Below are positions 39,873 through 48,874 of a stretch of DNA of 63,873 nucleotides, piece after piece. Source of the DNA: Ruminococcus sp. Lineage in GTDB: Bacteria; Bacillota; Clostridia; Oscillospirales; Ruminococcaceae. A program made the translations under genes and the position numbers. Position 1 is the first letter of the stretch. Every line of letters begins with the position of its first letter. The DNA is taken from NCBI GenBank assembly GCA_020860605.1, contig JAJBTZ010000090.1, positions 457,441 to 521,313 on the forward strand. The letters are read 5' to 3'. The notes under the pieces were generated by a model that ran no database searches, was not told where the DNA came from, and saw nothing but the letters and a program-made list of their open reading frames with translations.

Positions 39873-40658
39873 TTATTCCTCGTCTCCTTGGCTTTTTAAG
39901 ATGTCCCGCTTGTTGAAGGCGATGAGGCCTGCTGTGAGGCTGAAGGCGAATACTATCCCCAGCGTCAGGTAGCTCTCAGCGGTGCCGATGCCGTATTCCG
40001 AAAAGGCTGAGAGCTTCAGGAGCTGGGAGCAGTTCGGGAAGAGCAGTGGAGTTGTTATGTAGGTGGAGGCTGCGGAGAGGGCTGCTACGGCGATGAAGCT
40101 GACGATTGGCGAGGTCAGAGTCATCAAGAAGAGCTGGAAAACGCCTGTCACGAAGGACGTTACGATAGGCAAGAGAAGCGCTGCACTCGAAAACTCTTCC
40201 GAAACGGCGAAAAGATTGATTTCCCACGAGATTGGAACTCCTAAGACTATGCAGAACAGAAGCGATGTTATAGTCATCACGAGATAGTATGCGAGAACCG
40301 TTAATGCTATCCATGCCACTTTCGAAAGATACCATCTCGAGCGTGAACCGCCATAAATCAGGACGCTGACGCCGTGGTTGTCGTATACCGACGAGAACGG
40401 ATAGCTGCCGATTATCCACATAAGATATAGCTGGATAAGATACCAGACTATAGGAAATCTGAATTCCTCGCCACTTTGCGGGAACGGCGGGATGGATTTT
40501 ACGAGATAGAGGATGTAGTCGAAGCTGCTGAGGTTCAGGGACAAGAGCTCGGCGTTTCTTCGTAGAGAGACATTCGCGATCAGGACTATGCCGGCGAGAA
40601 CTATGAGCTTCGGGAGATTTCGTAGGAAGCCGACTTTCAGGTCATATTTAAAATACAT
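39873..40658 (-). CDS. ABC-2 type permease, second of two
   Basis: This 261-aa polytopic membrane protein has about six helices: an N-terminal helix (LPKLIVLAGIVLIANVSL), then a soluble loop with YGGSRSRWYLSKVAWIALTV, the YGGSR/RWYLSK segment being the usual coupling-helix region of this group. No family-specific substrate is recognisable. It overlaps the other permease by 11 bp, which makes a heterodimeric transport channel with the following ATPase likely. Confidence 0.8.
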   Translation of the reverse strand: MYFKYDLKVGFLRNLPKLIVLAGIVLIANVSLRRNAELLSLNLSSFDYILYLVKSIPPFPQSGEEFRFPIVWYLIQLYLMWIIGSYPFSSVYDNHGVSVLIYGGSRSRWYLSKVAWIALTVLAYYLVMTITSLLFCIVLGVPISWEINLFAVSEEFSSAALLLPIVTSFVTGVFQLFLMTLTSPIVSFIAVAALSAASTYITTPLLFPNCSQLLKLSAFSEYGIGTAESYLTLGIVFAFSLTAGLIAFNKRDILKSQGDEE

Positions 40659-41490
40659 CTTTTTTGCGCTCCAAAAAGTAGAATGCCGTAAAACTTGCTG
40701 CCATAAATACTATAAATTCGGTCAGGATTATTCCAAAACTTATCCCGTCGACAGTCTGAATCGGCCTCAGGAAAGTGATCGGGCTGAACTGGGAAAGGGA
40801 GAAGAGGGAGAGGACATAGTCGAGGACTTCGAAGACGATGAAGCTGCCGGTGACGGCAAGGAAGGGAGATGGGGTGAACATACTTAGCATCAGCGCGAAG
40901 CTCGCCATGCAGCCACACCAGAGCATGTCGATCAGGATATACAGGAGTGTGTATAAAATGGGCATCGTGTAGAAGAGCTCTCCCCACATGTTGCCGGATT
41001 GGACATAGTAGTTCTGGGTGACGGCTTCGGGAGTGAGCATCGGGAAGACGAGCATGGTGAGCATAAGGCTTGACAGGAGGATTACTCCGCTTACCAAAAA
41101 GCCGCTGAGGAAGGAGACTATGTACTTCGCCATGAAGCAGTCATGGCGGTCAATTCTTGTGAGAAGGTTCTTCAGATACCCGGTTTTCTTGTCCTTGCAA
41201 TAGGCCCCCGCATAGGGAAACGCAGCTATTATCGGGAAGAGAAGATATAGGATGATCGGCGGGAGAGCGTCGTATTCGAGCTCGATGCAGGAGTTGAAGA
41301 CCGTTTTCGGGTAATAAAGATAGCCTGAAACCTTGTCGCCATAGAGGGCATATTGCTCGGCAAATAGGTTGGCTTCCACAATCTCATACACGAAGAGCCA
41401 GACGACCAGTGCGAGGCCTATCAATATGGCTATATAGAGCTCTTTTGAGGAGAAGAGCCTTCGGAGTTCCAGTTTCAATGCCACTTTCAT
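40648..41490 (-). CDS. ABC-2 type permease, first of two
   Basis: This 280-aa membrane protein starts MKVALKLELRRLFSSKELYI, the N-terminal amphipathic segment of ABC-2 permeases, followed by a first helix, a large extracytoplasmic loop and five more helices. The segment AYCKDKKTGYLKNLLTRIDR is the typical cytoplasmic coupling loop. It overlaps the lipoprotein stop (4 bp) and the second permease (11 bp). Confidence 0.82.
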   Translation of the reverse strand: MKVALKLELRRLFSSKELYIAILIGLALVVWLFVYEIVEANLFAEQYALYGDKVSGYLYYPKTVFNSCIELEYDALPPIILYLLFPIIAAFPYAGAYCKDKKTGYLKNLLTRIDRHDCFMAKYIVSFLSGFLVSGVILLSSLMLTMLVFPMLTPEAVTQNYYVQSGNMWGELFYTMPILYTLLYILIDMLWCGCMASFALMLSMFTPSPFLAVTGSFIVFEVLDYVLSLFSLSQFSPITFLRPIQTVDGISFGIILTEFIVFMAASFTAFYFLERKKDVF

Positions 41491-42110
41491 GAAAGCTCAC
41501 CTAAACTGTCGGCAAGCTTGATGAGGGGATTGGTATAATCGCTGTCATCGCCGAAGTCGGTGAATGCTGCTCCCAAGGCGATGTATTTTGCGTCTTCGAG
41601 ACCTGATTTCGCCATAAGATAGCCTATTGTCACGGTTTTGTCCTCGTTCGCAGTCACATTCACGGTGAAAGCGTTGTGAACGTCATCGGGAGCTGCGGAG
41701 TCGCTGAGGTAGCTAGGTTCCTTGAAGTCGTAGTTCTTGCTCGATTTTCCGTAGCAGAGCCAGAAGCAGGAAAGGCTGAGAGAGTCGATGGTTTCGGGGC
41801 TGTTGAGAGTTACTTCTACTGTCACAAAAACATAGCCGTCGGCGAGGGTGCCGTCGTCAGAAAGTGCTGAGTACCAGTCGTTGATTCTGTCAAAGTCTGA
41901 GACTGAGGTTATCTTCCCCTCCTCAACGTTGACAGAGTTCACAGTGCAGTCGACATAGATGGCGTTGTCGGTCTCGGCAACATAGTATGGGATAGAGTAG
42001 GATTCATCAGAATTGCTCTTGCTTTCGGAGTACATCATGTCATCTGAGCCACAACCGACAAGGGAAATTGTGAGAGTGAGTGAAATAATAAAAGCGAATA
42101 ATCTTTTCAT
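41487..42110 (-). CDS. Lipoprotein at the head of the ABC-2 operon
   Basis: This 207-aa protein has a lipoprotein signal (FAFIISLTLTISLVGCGSDD, lipid-attachment Cys at about residue 20) and an exported beta-rich domain. It contains GYVFVTVEVTLNSPETIDSL, similar in style to the last protein of the operon. No enzyme motif is seen. ATG at 42110 has AAAGGA 8 bp upstream; the ATG at 42116 is too near that site. It probably acts outside the cell with the transporter, for instance as a ligand-binding or immunity lipoprotein. Confidence 0.7.
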   Translation of the reverse strand: MKRLFAFIISLTLTISLVGCGSDDMMYSESKSNSDESYSIPYYVAETDNAIYVDCTVNSVNVEEGKITSVSDFDRINDWYSALSDDGTLADGYVFVTVEVTLNSPETIDSLSLSCFWLCYGKSSKNYDFKEPSYLSDSAAPDDVHNAFTVNVTANEDKTVTIGYLMAKSGLEDAKYIALGAAFTDFGDDSDYTNPLIKLADSLGELS

Positions 42111-42140
42111 AATCATGTTCCTTTCGGGTTTGATGCTTAA

Positions 42141-42170
42141 AGTTTACACCACGCATTTCCCGAGAGTCAA
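42141..42170 (-). promoter_or_regulatory. Promoter of the five-gene ABC operon
   Basis: On the minus strand TTGACT (42165-42170), 18 bp, TAAACT (42141-42146), about 30 bp before the lipoprotein start. Confidence 0.65.
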
Positions 42171-42185
42171 TAAATATTAAGAAAT

Positions 42186-42212
42186 CTTAATCTAATCTTA
42201 ATAGTTCTTAAT
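42186..42212 (-). promoter_or_regulatory. Three phased direct repeats upstream of the ABC operon promoter
   Basis: CTTAAT occurs at 42186, 42197 and 42207 (ATTAAG on the transcribed strand), spaced 11 and 10 bp, ending 15 bp before the -35. Six-base direct repeats with 4-5 bp gaps on one DNA face are the usual layout for OmpR/PhoB-family response regulators. No such regulator is in the window. Confidence 0.5.
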
Positions 42213-42221
42213 AATTGGCAT

Positions 42222-42258
42222 AAAAATGCCCGCCACGATTCGCTTGTGACGGGATTTT
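42222..42258 (-). terminator. Terminator after the amidohydrolase gene
   Basis: On the minus strand CCCGTCAC pairs with GTGGCGGG (42246-42253 with 42229-42236), followed by ATTTTTA. Confidence 0.8.
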
Positions 42259-42260
42259 TC

Positions 42261-43088
42261 TTATAATCCTAAGATATCGGAGATGTTGCCATAGGCTATC
42301 TTTTCGATTTCAGAGTCGGTGAAGTCCATCTGATTGAGGATTTCGCAATAGGTTTCGTAGATGTTTTCTGGCTCTACGCGATAGACTTGCGGATAGTCTG
42401 TAGCAAAAATCAGACGATCGGCTCCAAATTCGCGGAGAATACGGTTGGAGGTCTTGATTCCATAGATGCGAACGAGTTCAGGAAGGTAGGTTGAGATGTC
42501 GACATATTCATTGCCCTCAAGGGCATCCTGCCAACGGGAACCGCCTATGTGGGAGATTATGATGGTTCCGTCTGGGAAGATTCTCTGGATGTTGTGGATT
42601 CTCGAAGGAGAGCACAGGTCGAAGTCGGTTCCTCCGAAGGGGTAGGAATGAATCATTATCGGAATTTTCAGGTCACATGCCGTTCTTATCACCGGGACCA
42701 TCTCGAGAGAATCAACCGGGATCCCGAGGTTTGAGGGGTGAAGCTTGAGACCCTTCAGACCATATTCATTGACAGCCTGCTCAAGGAAGTGAGGCGCTGT
42801 GTCGTAAAAATATCCTCCTGCTGGGAGAACATCTGCAAACGAGATGAATCTGCCATCGGATGTATTCATCATTTCCGCAAGCCATTGGTTTGTCCTGCTG
42901 CAATCGGGATAGTAGGTTGCACCTTCATTTATCGGAACCAGGACGGCTTTTTCGACGTTGTATTCGTCCATGAGGCGTATGTATTCTTCGCGTTCCGCAT
43001 GCTTCCACACTCCATCAATCCAAGCGAGGGTTTCTTCGGGTGCGAGATGAACATGAGCATCGATTTTCTTGACGGTTTTCCAATCCAA
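42261..43088 (-). CDS. Amidohydrolase family metal-dependent hydrolase
   Basis: This 275-aa TIM-barrel hydrolase has the first metal motif in KKIDAHVHLAPEETLAW (HxH near residues 12-14), a mid-protein His in IPIMIHSYPFGGTDFDL and another in TIIISHIGGSRWQDALEG, and the last catalytic Asp in LIFATDYPQVYR. This is the ACMSD/Amidohydro_2 branch, whose members are decarboxylases or hydrolases; the substrate is not predictable. The start is TTG at 43088, preceded by AGGAGG at 8 bp, so no ATG is needed. It follows ddl by 17 bp and ends the cell-wall operon. Confidence 0.8.
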   Translation of the reverse strand: MDWKTVKKIDAHVHLAPEETLAWIDGVWKHAEREEYIRLMDEYNVEKAVLVPINEGATYYPDCSRTNQWLAEMMNTSDGRFISFADVLPAGGYFYDTAPHFLEQAVNEYGLKGLKLHPSNLGIPVDSLEMVPVIRTACDLKIPIMIHSYPFGGTDFDLCSPSRIHNIQRIFPDGTIIISHIGGSRWQDALEGNEYVDISTYLPELVRIYGIKTSNRILREFGADRLIFATDYPQVYRVEPENIYETYCEILNQMDFTDSEIEKIAYGNISDILGL

Positions 43089-43105
43089 ATCGGATTCCTC
43101 CTTAA

Positions 43106-44293
43106 TTATGCCTTTCCGCCTTTAACGCCTTTGGTGCCACCGAGGTGGACACCACTCAGGACATTGGTGTCGAAGGTATAGGTGATGCTTTGCTGTTCGC
43201 GGTAGCGCTTGAGGGAGAGGGAGATCATTCTCTCGAGGAGAACTGAATACTTGACACCCTTGGGCTCCCAGAGATAGAAGGAAAGCGAGCCTGGGATGGT
43301 GTTGATTTCGTTTAAGTAGACCTCGCCAGAGTCGTTGTCGATCATGAAGTCGATTCTGGCAACGCCGTTGCAGCCGAGAGCTTTGAAAGCCTTGACAGCG
43401 TATTCCTGAATGGCGGTGGTGTTCTCCTGAGAGATGTCTGCCGGAATGACTCGCTTGGTGCTGGCCATGCCCTTTGATGACTTGGATCCTCCCATATACT
43501 TGTCGTTGAAACTGAGAATTTCGTCGGCACTGACGGGTCTTTCGCAGACGGAGGCTTCGGCTTCCCTGTCGTCCCCCAGAACCGAGCAATTGACTTCAGT
43601 CAGGTTCGTGATAGCCCGCTCGACTAAAATCTTCTTTGAGTATCTGAAGGCGTCTGAGAGGGCAGTTTCGAGCTTCTCGCGGTTATCCGCCTTTGAGATT
43701 CCAATGCTGGAGCCTAAGTTGACAGGCTTGACGATGACGGGATAGTCAAACTTCTTTTCAATGCCGAGCATGACGAGGTTCGGGTTCTCGTCGAATTCGT
43801 CTGAATAGCAGAGCATACAGTCGAGAACCGGGATTCCGTTGTCCTTGAAGACACACTTCATGGCGTATTTATCCATGCCGAGAGCTGACGAAAGTACGTC
43901 ACAGCCGACATATGGGATTCCGAACATATTGAGATATCCAGCGATGGTTCCGTCCTCGACATTGGTGCCATGAACTATTGGGAAGGCGATGTCGATATAG
44001 TCGACAAAGGGCTTCTGGAAGAGCTTGGTTTCTACTCTATGGAGCTCTACCCTGTCGCCTACTTTGGCAAATGTGACGCGGTAGCTCTCCGAAAGAAGCT
44101 TCTTAATGTCTTTATAAGCCTCGATGTCGGCCTCATGCTCGCCAGTGTACATTTCGCCAGTCTTGGCTATGTAGATGGGGATGATGTCGTACTTATCCTT
44201 GTCGAGGTAGGAGTAAGCCTGAAGAGCAGAGATTATCGAAATCTCATGCTCGGTGCTTCTGCCCCCGAATAACAGTGCCAGTTTTATTTTCAT
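43106..44293 (-). CDS. ddl: D-alanine--D-alanine ligase
   Basis: This ATP-grasp enzyme makes the D-Ala-D-Ala dipeptide for peptidoglycan. The N-terminus has LALLFGGRSTEHEISIISAL (family signature), FPIVHGTNVEDGTIAGYLNM near residue 110, the ATP-grasp segment YPVIVKPVNLGSSIGISKA, and the second signature GVARIDFMIDNDSGEVYLNE. The 395-aa length is somewhat above the 300-370 norm; the excess lies in an N-domain insertion and a Gly/Lys C-terminal tail. I see no VanA/VanC-type feature, but ligand specificity was not modelled. Directly downstream of murF (22 bp), whose substrate it supplies. AAGGAAG precedes the ATG. Confidence 0.92.
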   Translation of the reverse strand: MKIKLALLFGGRSTEHEISIISALQAYSYLDKDKYDIIPIYIAKTGEMYTGEHEADIEAYKDIKKLLSESYRVTFAKVGDRVELHRVETKLFQKPFVDYIDIAFPIVHGTNVEDGTIAGYLNMFGIPYVGCDVLSSALGMDKYAMKCVFKDNGIPVLDCMLCYSDEFDENPNLVMLGIEKKFDYPVIVKPVNLGSSIGISKADNREKLETALSDAFRYSKKILVERAITNLTEVNCSVLGDDREAEASVCERPVSADEILSFNDKYMGGSKSSKGMASTKRVIPADISQENTTAIQEYAVKAFKALGCNGVARIDFMIDNDSGEVYLNEINTIPGSLSFYLWEPKGVKYSVLLERMISLSLKRYREQQSITYTFDTNVLSGVHLGGTKGVKGGKA

Positions 44294-44315
44294 ATATTGG
44301 TCTTCCTTCCTTATA

Positions 44316-45878
44316 TCAATAATTATCGGGTAAGTCGTTCTCTAAGAGTATTATCTTACGTTTTCCCTCGGTTGTCAAGGAGTAAACTTTCTGCATTGCC
44401 TCATTTAACGATTCCGAAACGTAGATTTTATCCTCAGGATAACCTGCTTCGGTGAGGCCATCGTGGATGGGCTTGGTCTGAGCTGAACCAACGAGTGCCA
44501 CGAAGTCGCAGACTGAGGCTGCTTCGGTGCCGAATTCTTTATTCAGCTCGTACTGACGGGAGCCGAGCTCGATCATTCCGGGAGTGACTAGGATTTTCAT
44601 GCCATCAGTCATCGAGAGAGCCTCGAGAGCTGCTCTTGCACCTGAAGGGTTCGAGTTGTAGGCGTCATCGATGACGGTATAGTCACCCTTATTGATTAGC
44701 TGAAGGCGGTGAGGGACGCTTTCGAGCTTTCGAGCAGGTGCCTTAAGCTCGTCAAGAGTTATCCCGAGAGAATTCGCAACTGCAATCGCTCCGCAGATAT
44801 TCACGACATTATGCCTGCCGATAAGAGGCGTCCTGTATTCGCAGCTCTTGCCAGATGGAGCATGAACAGTGAACTGGGAGCCCTTTTCGGAGATAGTGAG
44901 ACCGGTTACATAGTAGCCAGCGCGGTCGTCTATGCCATAGGAAATGTGATCATAGCTGGGTGCCACCGACTGGATATTTTCGTCATCCATGTTCAAGAAA
45001 AGCATACCCTTGCCCTTGACAGCATCGGCGAGCTCGAACTTGGTCTTTTTTACGTTCTCGATCGAGCCGAAGCTTTCGAGATGCATCTCCCCTACTGAGG
45101 TTATGATTCCGTGAGTAGGATGGACGATGTCGCAGATTTCTTTTATATCACCGACGTTTTTGGCACCCATTTCGCAGAGGAAGATGTCGTGAGTGGCTCT
45201 CAAAGAGCCTCTGATAGTCTTTACAACGCCGAGAGGCGTATTGAAGTTTCCAGGGGTTTTCAGGACATTATACTTGACGCTAAGGAGTGAATCGAGGAAG
45301 TATTTGACGCTGGTTTTGCCGAAACTGCCGGTGATGCCGATAACTGTCAGGTTGGGACAATCGGCTAAGATTCGCTTCGCATCATTTATATAGCGCTGGT
45401 TGATGGCGAGCTCCATCGGACGGTTTATGAGATTCGCAAGGAGAACCATCCATGGGACTAAGAATATCCAGAGAGCCATCAGTGGCACGGAGATTTTCAT
45501 GGGAATAGTCCACAAGAGAATTATCGGGATGATATAGAGCACCGCAAGAGTTACTATAAGCCTCTTGACTCTGGCTGTATATTTGAGTGGGACTTTATCA
45601 TTGCCCTTCGGGAGCTGAGGAAGGGCTGTCAGCAGGATAAGTATTGCTGTCAGCACAAGCGGGATCAGGGAGTTTGTGCTGATTACACTCAATGCGATAG
45701 CAATCACAAGTACTACAAGATGCACCACCATATAAGTTGAGGCATGGGAAAAGAGCCACTTGGCCTGAACACGAGGCTTATAGGAATTCAGCTGGAACAT
45801 GTGGATGAAGTGGCGGGCTGACAAGCTGGCTGCGAATAGATATACAAGTATACTCAGCACCATGAATGTATAAATCAT
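44316..45878 (-). CDS. murF: MurF-type UDP-MurNAc-tripeptide--D-Ala-D-Ala ligase with N-terminal membrane domain
   Basis: This 520-aa protein adds D-Ala-D-Ala to UDP-MurNAc-tripeptide. Residues 1 to about 155 hold four to five membrane helices (first helix FMVLSILVYLFAASL); ordinary MurF has none. The Mur ligase core follows: P-loop TVIGITGSFGKTSVKYFLDS, NFNTPLGVVKTIRG, the central CEMGAKNVGDIKEI with conserved Glu, HNVVNICGAIAVANSLGITL, and DAYNSNPSGARAALEALS, which is MurF-specific. The membrane domain probably places the enzyme near MraY. It lies between a hydrolase gene and ddl, tightly spaced (19 and 22 bp). GGAGGT is 8 bp before the ATG. Confidence 0.88.
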   Translation of the reverse strand: MIYTFMVLSILVYLFAASLSARHFIHMFQLNSYKPRVQAKWLFSHASTYMVVHLVVLVIAIALSVISTNSLIPLVLTAILILLTALPQLPKGNDKVPLKYTARVKRLIVTLAVLYIIPIILLWTIPMKISVPLMALWIFLVPWMVLLANLINRPMELAINQRYINDAKRILADCPNLTVIGITGSFGKTSVKYFLDSLLSVKYNVLKTPGNFNTPLGVVKTIRGSLRATHDIFLCEMGAKNVGDIKEICDIVHPTHGIITSVGEMHLESFGSIENVKKTKFELADAVKGKGMLFLNMDDENIQSVAPSYDHISYGIDDRAGYYVTGLTISEKGSQFTVHAPSGKSCEYRTPLIGRHNVVNICGAIAVANSLGITLDELKAPARKLESVPHRLQLINKGDYTVIDDAYNSNPSGARAALEALSMTDGMKILVTPGMIELGSRQYELNKEFGTEAASVCDFVALVGSAQTKPIHDGLTEAGYPEDKIYVSESLNEAMQKVYSLTTEGKRKIILLENDLPDNY

Positions 45879-45897
45879 AGGTTATGACCTCCGGGTT

Positions 45898-46668
45898 TTA
45901 TAGTGGAATTCCTAAGAAGGAACGGATAGCGCGATCGCATAGCTCTGGGGCCTGAAGGAAGGAATAGTGGCCAGCGCCAGTTACTCGGACGAGTCCGGCA
46001 TCAGGGATGAGCTTCTCGAAGGTCTCGCCATCTGAGATGGGCGTTGCGGTGTCGGCAGTGCCCCAGATGAGAAGGGACGGGACGCTGATTTTTGGCAGAA
46101 GCCCTGTTAAATCCTCATTTACGACTTTCACGAGAGTTGCACGCATTGTCGGAGTTGAATTCTTATAGTCAGCGGAGCCACGTTTGCTTCTGAGGTTATC
46201 GAGAGCGTTCGGGAAGAGGGCTTTGACAGGCTTGAGACTCAGGACAGCTTTCCCGACTTTATAACAGGCAAGGCTGAGCTTTTGCTTCAGGGTCTTTTTG
46301 GGCTTGATGCCAGCTGAGTCGATGAAGATGGCCTTTGTAACGCTTGGGAGGAGATTTCCTGAGAGCTCTTTTATCATTATTCTGCCACCGAAGCTGTGCC
46401 CGATGAGGCAGACTGGCTTAACCTTAAGCTCATCCAGGAAGGCGTTTACGAAGCTTACGTAATCGTCGACGCTCCAAGGCTCTGGAGGCTCTTCGCTTCC
46501 GCCGAAGCCAGGCAAATCCAATGCCAATGCAGTATATTTTTCCGAGACGGTGGTCATGAGCTTATCAAAAAGCTCGATATTCGCTCCCCAACCGTGAAGG
46601 AAGAGGACAGTTTCTCCCTCTCCTGCCATTTTATAATTTATATTTATGCCATTTACAGCTATAGTCAT
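45898..46668 (-). CDS. Alpha/beta hydrolase
   Basis: This 256-aa serine hydrolase has the oxyanion region VLFLHGWGANIELFDKLM, the nucleophile elbow in CLIGHSFGGRIM (G-x-S-x-G), the acid in LIWGTADTATPISDGE, and the catalytic His in VTGAGHYSFLQAPE. The substrate is unknown. The start at 46668 has AAGGAG 6 bp upstream; the frame is open to 46716. It is the first gene of the hydrolase-murF-ddl-amidohydrolase operon, so a cell-wall role is possible but only by context. Confidence 0.85.
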   Translation of the reverse strand: MTIAVNGININYKMAGEGETVLFLHGWGANIELFDKLMTTVSEKYTALALDLPGFGGSEEPPEPWSVDDYVSFVNAFLDELKVKPVCLIGHSFGGRIMIKELSGNLLPSVTKAIFIDSAGIKPKKTLKQKLSLACYKVGKAVLSLKPVKALFPNALDNLRSKRGSADYKNSTPTMRATLVKVVNEDLTGLLPKISVPSLLIWGTADTATPISDGETFEKLIPDAGLVRVTGAGHYSFLQAPELCDRAIRSFLGIPL

Positions 46669-46706
46669 ACTGAGCTCCTTAATGTTCACATAATCTGTCA
46701 TGATAC

Positions 46707-46735
46707 AGTATATCACTTTGCAAGAAAAATTTCCA
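46707..46735 (-). promoter_or_regulatory. Possible promoter of the hydrolase-murF-ddl operon
   Basis: On the minus strand TGGAAA (46730-46735), 17 bp, TATACT (46707-46712). Confidence 0.5.
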
Positions 46736-46805
46736 CTGTTTTTTGTACATTTTTGAGCGAATGTCGAATCTGTGAAATTATATCCGAAATCACTCTCATT
46801 AGGGC

Positions 46806-46834
46806 TTGAAAAAATCGGGCTGTTGTGCTACAAT
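46806..46834 (+). promoter_or_regulatory. Promoter of the decarboxylase operon
   Basis: TTGAAA (46806-46811), 17 bp, TACAAT (46829-46834) with TGC in front, 35 bp before the first start codon. Confidence 0.7.
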
Positions 46835-46868
46835 AATCTTGATTCGGCAATTTGAAAGGAGAACTGCT

Positions 46869-47177
46869 ATGATACTTTTAGAAGCGCAAACCCCGTCAAC
46901 CGGCACCGTAGTCGGTCTCGGCATTGGCACGGTTTTCTTCGGACTGATTTGTCTTATCGCAATCTGCTATCTGCTCGGCTTCATCATGACGAGAGTAAAC
47001 AAGGGCAAGGCTGATAAAGAGCCTGCTACTGCAAATACAACTCCCGCTGTAAGCGCACCTGCAAACGAGCCTATCGTCAACAGACAGGAGCTTATCGCGG
47101 CTGTTTCCGCCGTTATTGCGGAAGAGCTCGGGCAAGACGTAGAAGCAATCAGGATTAAATCTATTAAGAAGCTGTAA
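46869..47177 (+). CDS. oadG: OadG-type gamma subunit of a Na+-pumping decarboxylase
   Basis: This 102-aa protein has one N-terminal membrane helix (LGIGTVFFGLICLIAICYLL, about residues 17-36), an Ala/Pro-rich linker and a C-terminal helix EELGQDVEAIRIKSIKKL. This is the usual layout of OadG, which assembles the complex and holds a metal ion. ATG at 46869 is chosen for AAAGGAGA just upstream. It opens an operon of gamma, biotin carrier, beta and alpha subunits. Confidence 0.85.
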   Translation: MILLEAQTPSTGTVVGLGIGTVFFGLICLIAICYLLGFIMTRVNKGKADKEPATANTTPAVSAPANEPIVNRQELIAAVSAVIAEELGQDVEAIRIKSIKKL

Positions 47178-47220
47178 TACTTTTGTGCAGCATTTTACAA
47201 CAATGGAGGAAGGTAACATT

Positions 47221-47571
47221 ATGAAACACTATCACGTTAATGTAAACGGAACCGATTACGAAATCGAAATCGAGGAAATTTCAGCTGAGGAAGCAAAGTC
47301 CCGTCACGCTGATCCTATGCCTGCTACTACAGCTCCCGCTGCAGCTGCTCCTGCAGGTGCTGAGACCATCTCTGCTCCTATGCCTGGAACTATTCTTGAT
47401 GTCAAGGCATCAGTTGGTCAGTCTGTCAACAAGGGCGACGTACTCATGATTTTGGAGGCTATGAAGATGGAGAACGAAATCATGGCTCCGAAGGCTGGCA
47501 AGGTTGTCTCTGTAAACGTTTCAAAGGGTGCTTCAGTCAAGACTGGCGACGTCCTTTGTGCAATCGAATAA
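47221..47571 (+). CDS. Biotin carboxyl carrier protein of the decarboxylase
   Basis: This 116-aa protein begins MKHYHVNVNGTDYEIEIEEI, has an Ala/Pro linker (about 38-50) and a biotinyl domain with the EAMKMEN motif, whose Lys carries biotin. It moves CO2 from the alpha subunit to the membrane beta subunit. A separate carrier is needed because the alpha subunit in this operon lacks its own biotin domain. GGAGGAAGG precedes the start. Confidence 0.92.
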   Translation: MKHYHVNVNGTDYEIEIEEISAEEAKSRHADPMPATTAPAAAAPAGAETISAPMPGTILDVKASVGQSVNKGDVLMILEAMKMENEIMAPKAGKVVSVNVSKGASVKTGDVLCAIE

Positions 47572-47615
47572 TTGCGGTTTTAACCGTATTTACGGAAAGG
47601 AGACAAAAAGCTTAA

Positions 47616-48857
47616 ATGGATGCAATTTTAGATTTTTTGAAAACCACCGGCTTTGCAATGATTGCAGATAACTGGAAGGTTATCATTATGCTTGCTATCT
47701 CATGTTTACTTCTGTACCTTGCGATAGTCAAGAAGATGGAACCGCTGCTTCTGCTGCCGATTGCCTTCGGAATGTTACTCACAAACATTCCTGGCTCCGA
47801 AATGTTCCACGAGGTTCTCTTCGTTGATGGACATATTCACTGGGATCTGTTCGGTGGCGCAGCGATAACGCAGGAGTTTATCGACAGCATTGAAAACACG
47901 GTTGTGGCGAGCACGCTGACTGCTGGAGAAACAATTTCTGTCGGACTTTTGGATGTCCTCTACCTTGGAGTTAAGCTCGGTATTTACCCTTGCCTTATCT
48001 TTATAGGCGTTGGTGCACAGACCGACTTCGGCCCCTTGATCGCTAACCCGAAGACCTTGCTCCTCGGTGCTGCTGCTCAGGTTGGTATCTTCATTACATA
48101 CCTTGGAGCTACTCTTATGGGCTTCACTTCGCAGGAAGCAGGAGCTATCGCCATCATAGGAGGTGCTGACGGTCCTACAGCCATTTACACCACACAGATT
48201 CTGGCTTCAAACCTCTTGGGCCCGATTGCGATTGCAGCTTACTCGTACATGGCGCTTGTGCCTGTTATCCAACCGCCGATTATGCGAGCTCTTACAACTA
48301 AGGAAGAGCGCAGAATCGTCATGAAGGAATTAAGACCTGTTTCCAAGACCGAGAGAATCCTCTTCCCGATTGTTGTTACTATCTTTGTAGCACTTCTTGT
48401 TCCTTCTGCTGCTCCACTTATCGGATGCCTGATGCTTGGTAACCTCATGAGAGAATGCGGAGTTACCGAGAGACTTTCAAAGACCGTTCAGAACGAGCTT
48501 ATGAATATCTGCGTTGTATTCCTCGGCGTTTCCGTCGGTGCTACTGCTACTGCAAACACCTTCCTGAACCTCAAGACTCTTGAAATTCTTGTCCTCGGTA
48601 TCGTTGCGTTCAGCTTGGGAACCGCTTGTGGCATACTCCTTGCAAAGCTCATGAACGTCTTCTCGAAGAACAAGATCAACCCGCTTATCGGCGCTGCAGG
48701 CGTTTCCGCAGTTCCTATGGCAGCGAGAGTTGCTCAGAAGGAAGGCCAGAAGGAGGATCCCTCAAACTTCCTGCTCATGCATGCCATGGGTCCGAACGTT
48801 TCGGGAGTTATCGGCTCTGCTATCGCTGCGGGTGTTCTTATCTCGCTTCTGGGCTGA
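47616..48857 (+). CDS. oadB: Na+-translocating decarboxylase beta subunit
   Basis: This 413-aa membrane protein with about ten helices uses decarboxylation of carboxybiotin to export Na+. Hallmarks are [20 protein letters not shown] followed by [38 protein letters not shown] with the functional Asp, and [20 protein letters not shown] at the end. The family serves oxaloacetate, methylmalonyl-CoA and glutaconyl-CoA pumps alike. The alpha subunit points to oxaloacetate. Confidence 0.93.
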   Translation: MDAILDFLKTTGFAMIADNWKVIIMLAISCLLLYLAIVKKMEPLLLLPIAFGMLLTNIPGSEMFHEVLFVDGHIHWDLFGGAAITQEFIDSIENTVVASTLTAGETISVGLLDVLYLGVKLGIYPCLIFIGVGAQTDFGPLIANPKTLLLGAAAQVGIFITYLGATLMGFTSQEAGAIAIIGGADGPTAIYTTQILASNLLGPIAIAAYSYMALVPVIQPPIMRALTTKEERRIVMKELRPVSKTERILFPIVVTIFVALLVPSAAPLIGCLMLGNLMRECGVTERLSKTVQNELMNICVVFLGVSVGATATANTFLNLKTLEILVLGIVAFSLGTACGILLAKLMNVFSKNKINPLIGAAGVSAVPMAARVAQKEGQKEDPSNFLLMHAMGPNVSGVIGSAIAAGVLISLLG

Positions 48858-48874
48858 TATGAAAGGAGTTCTAC

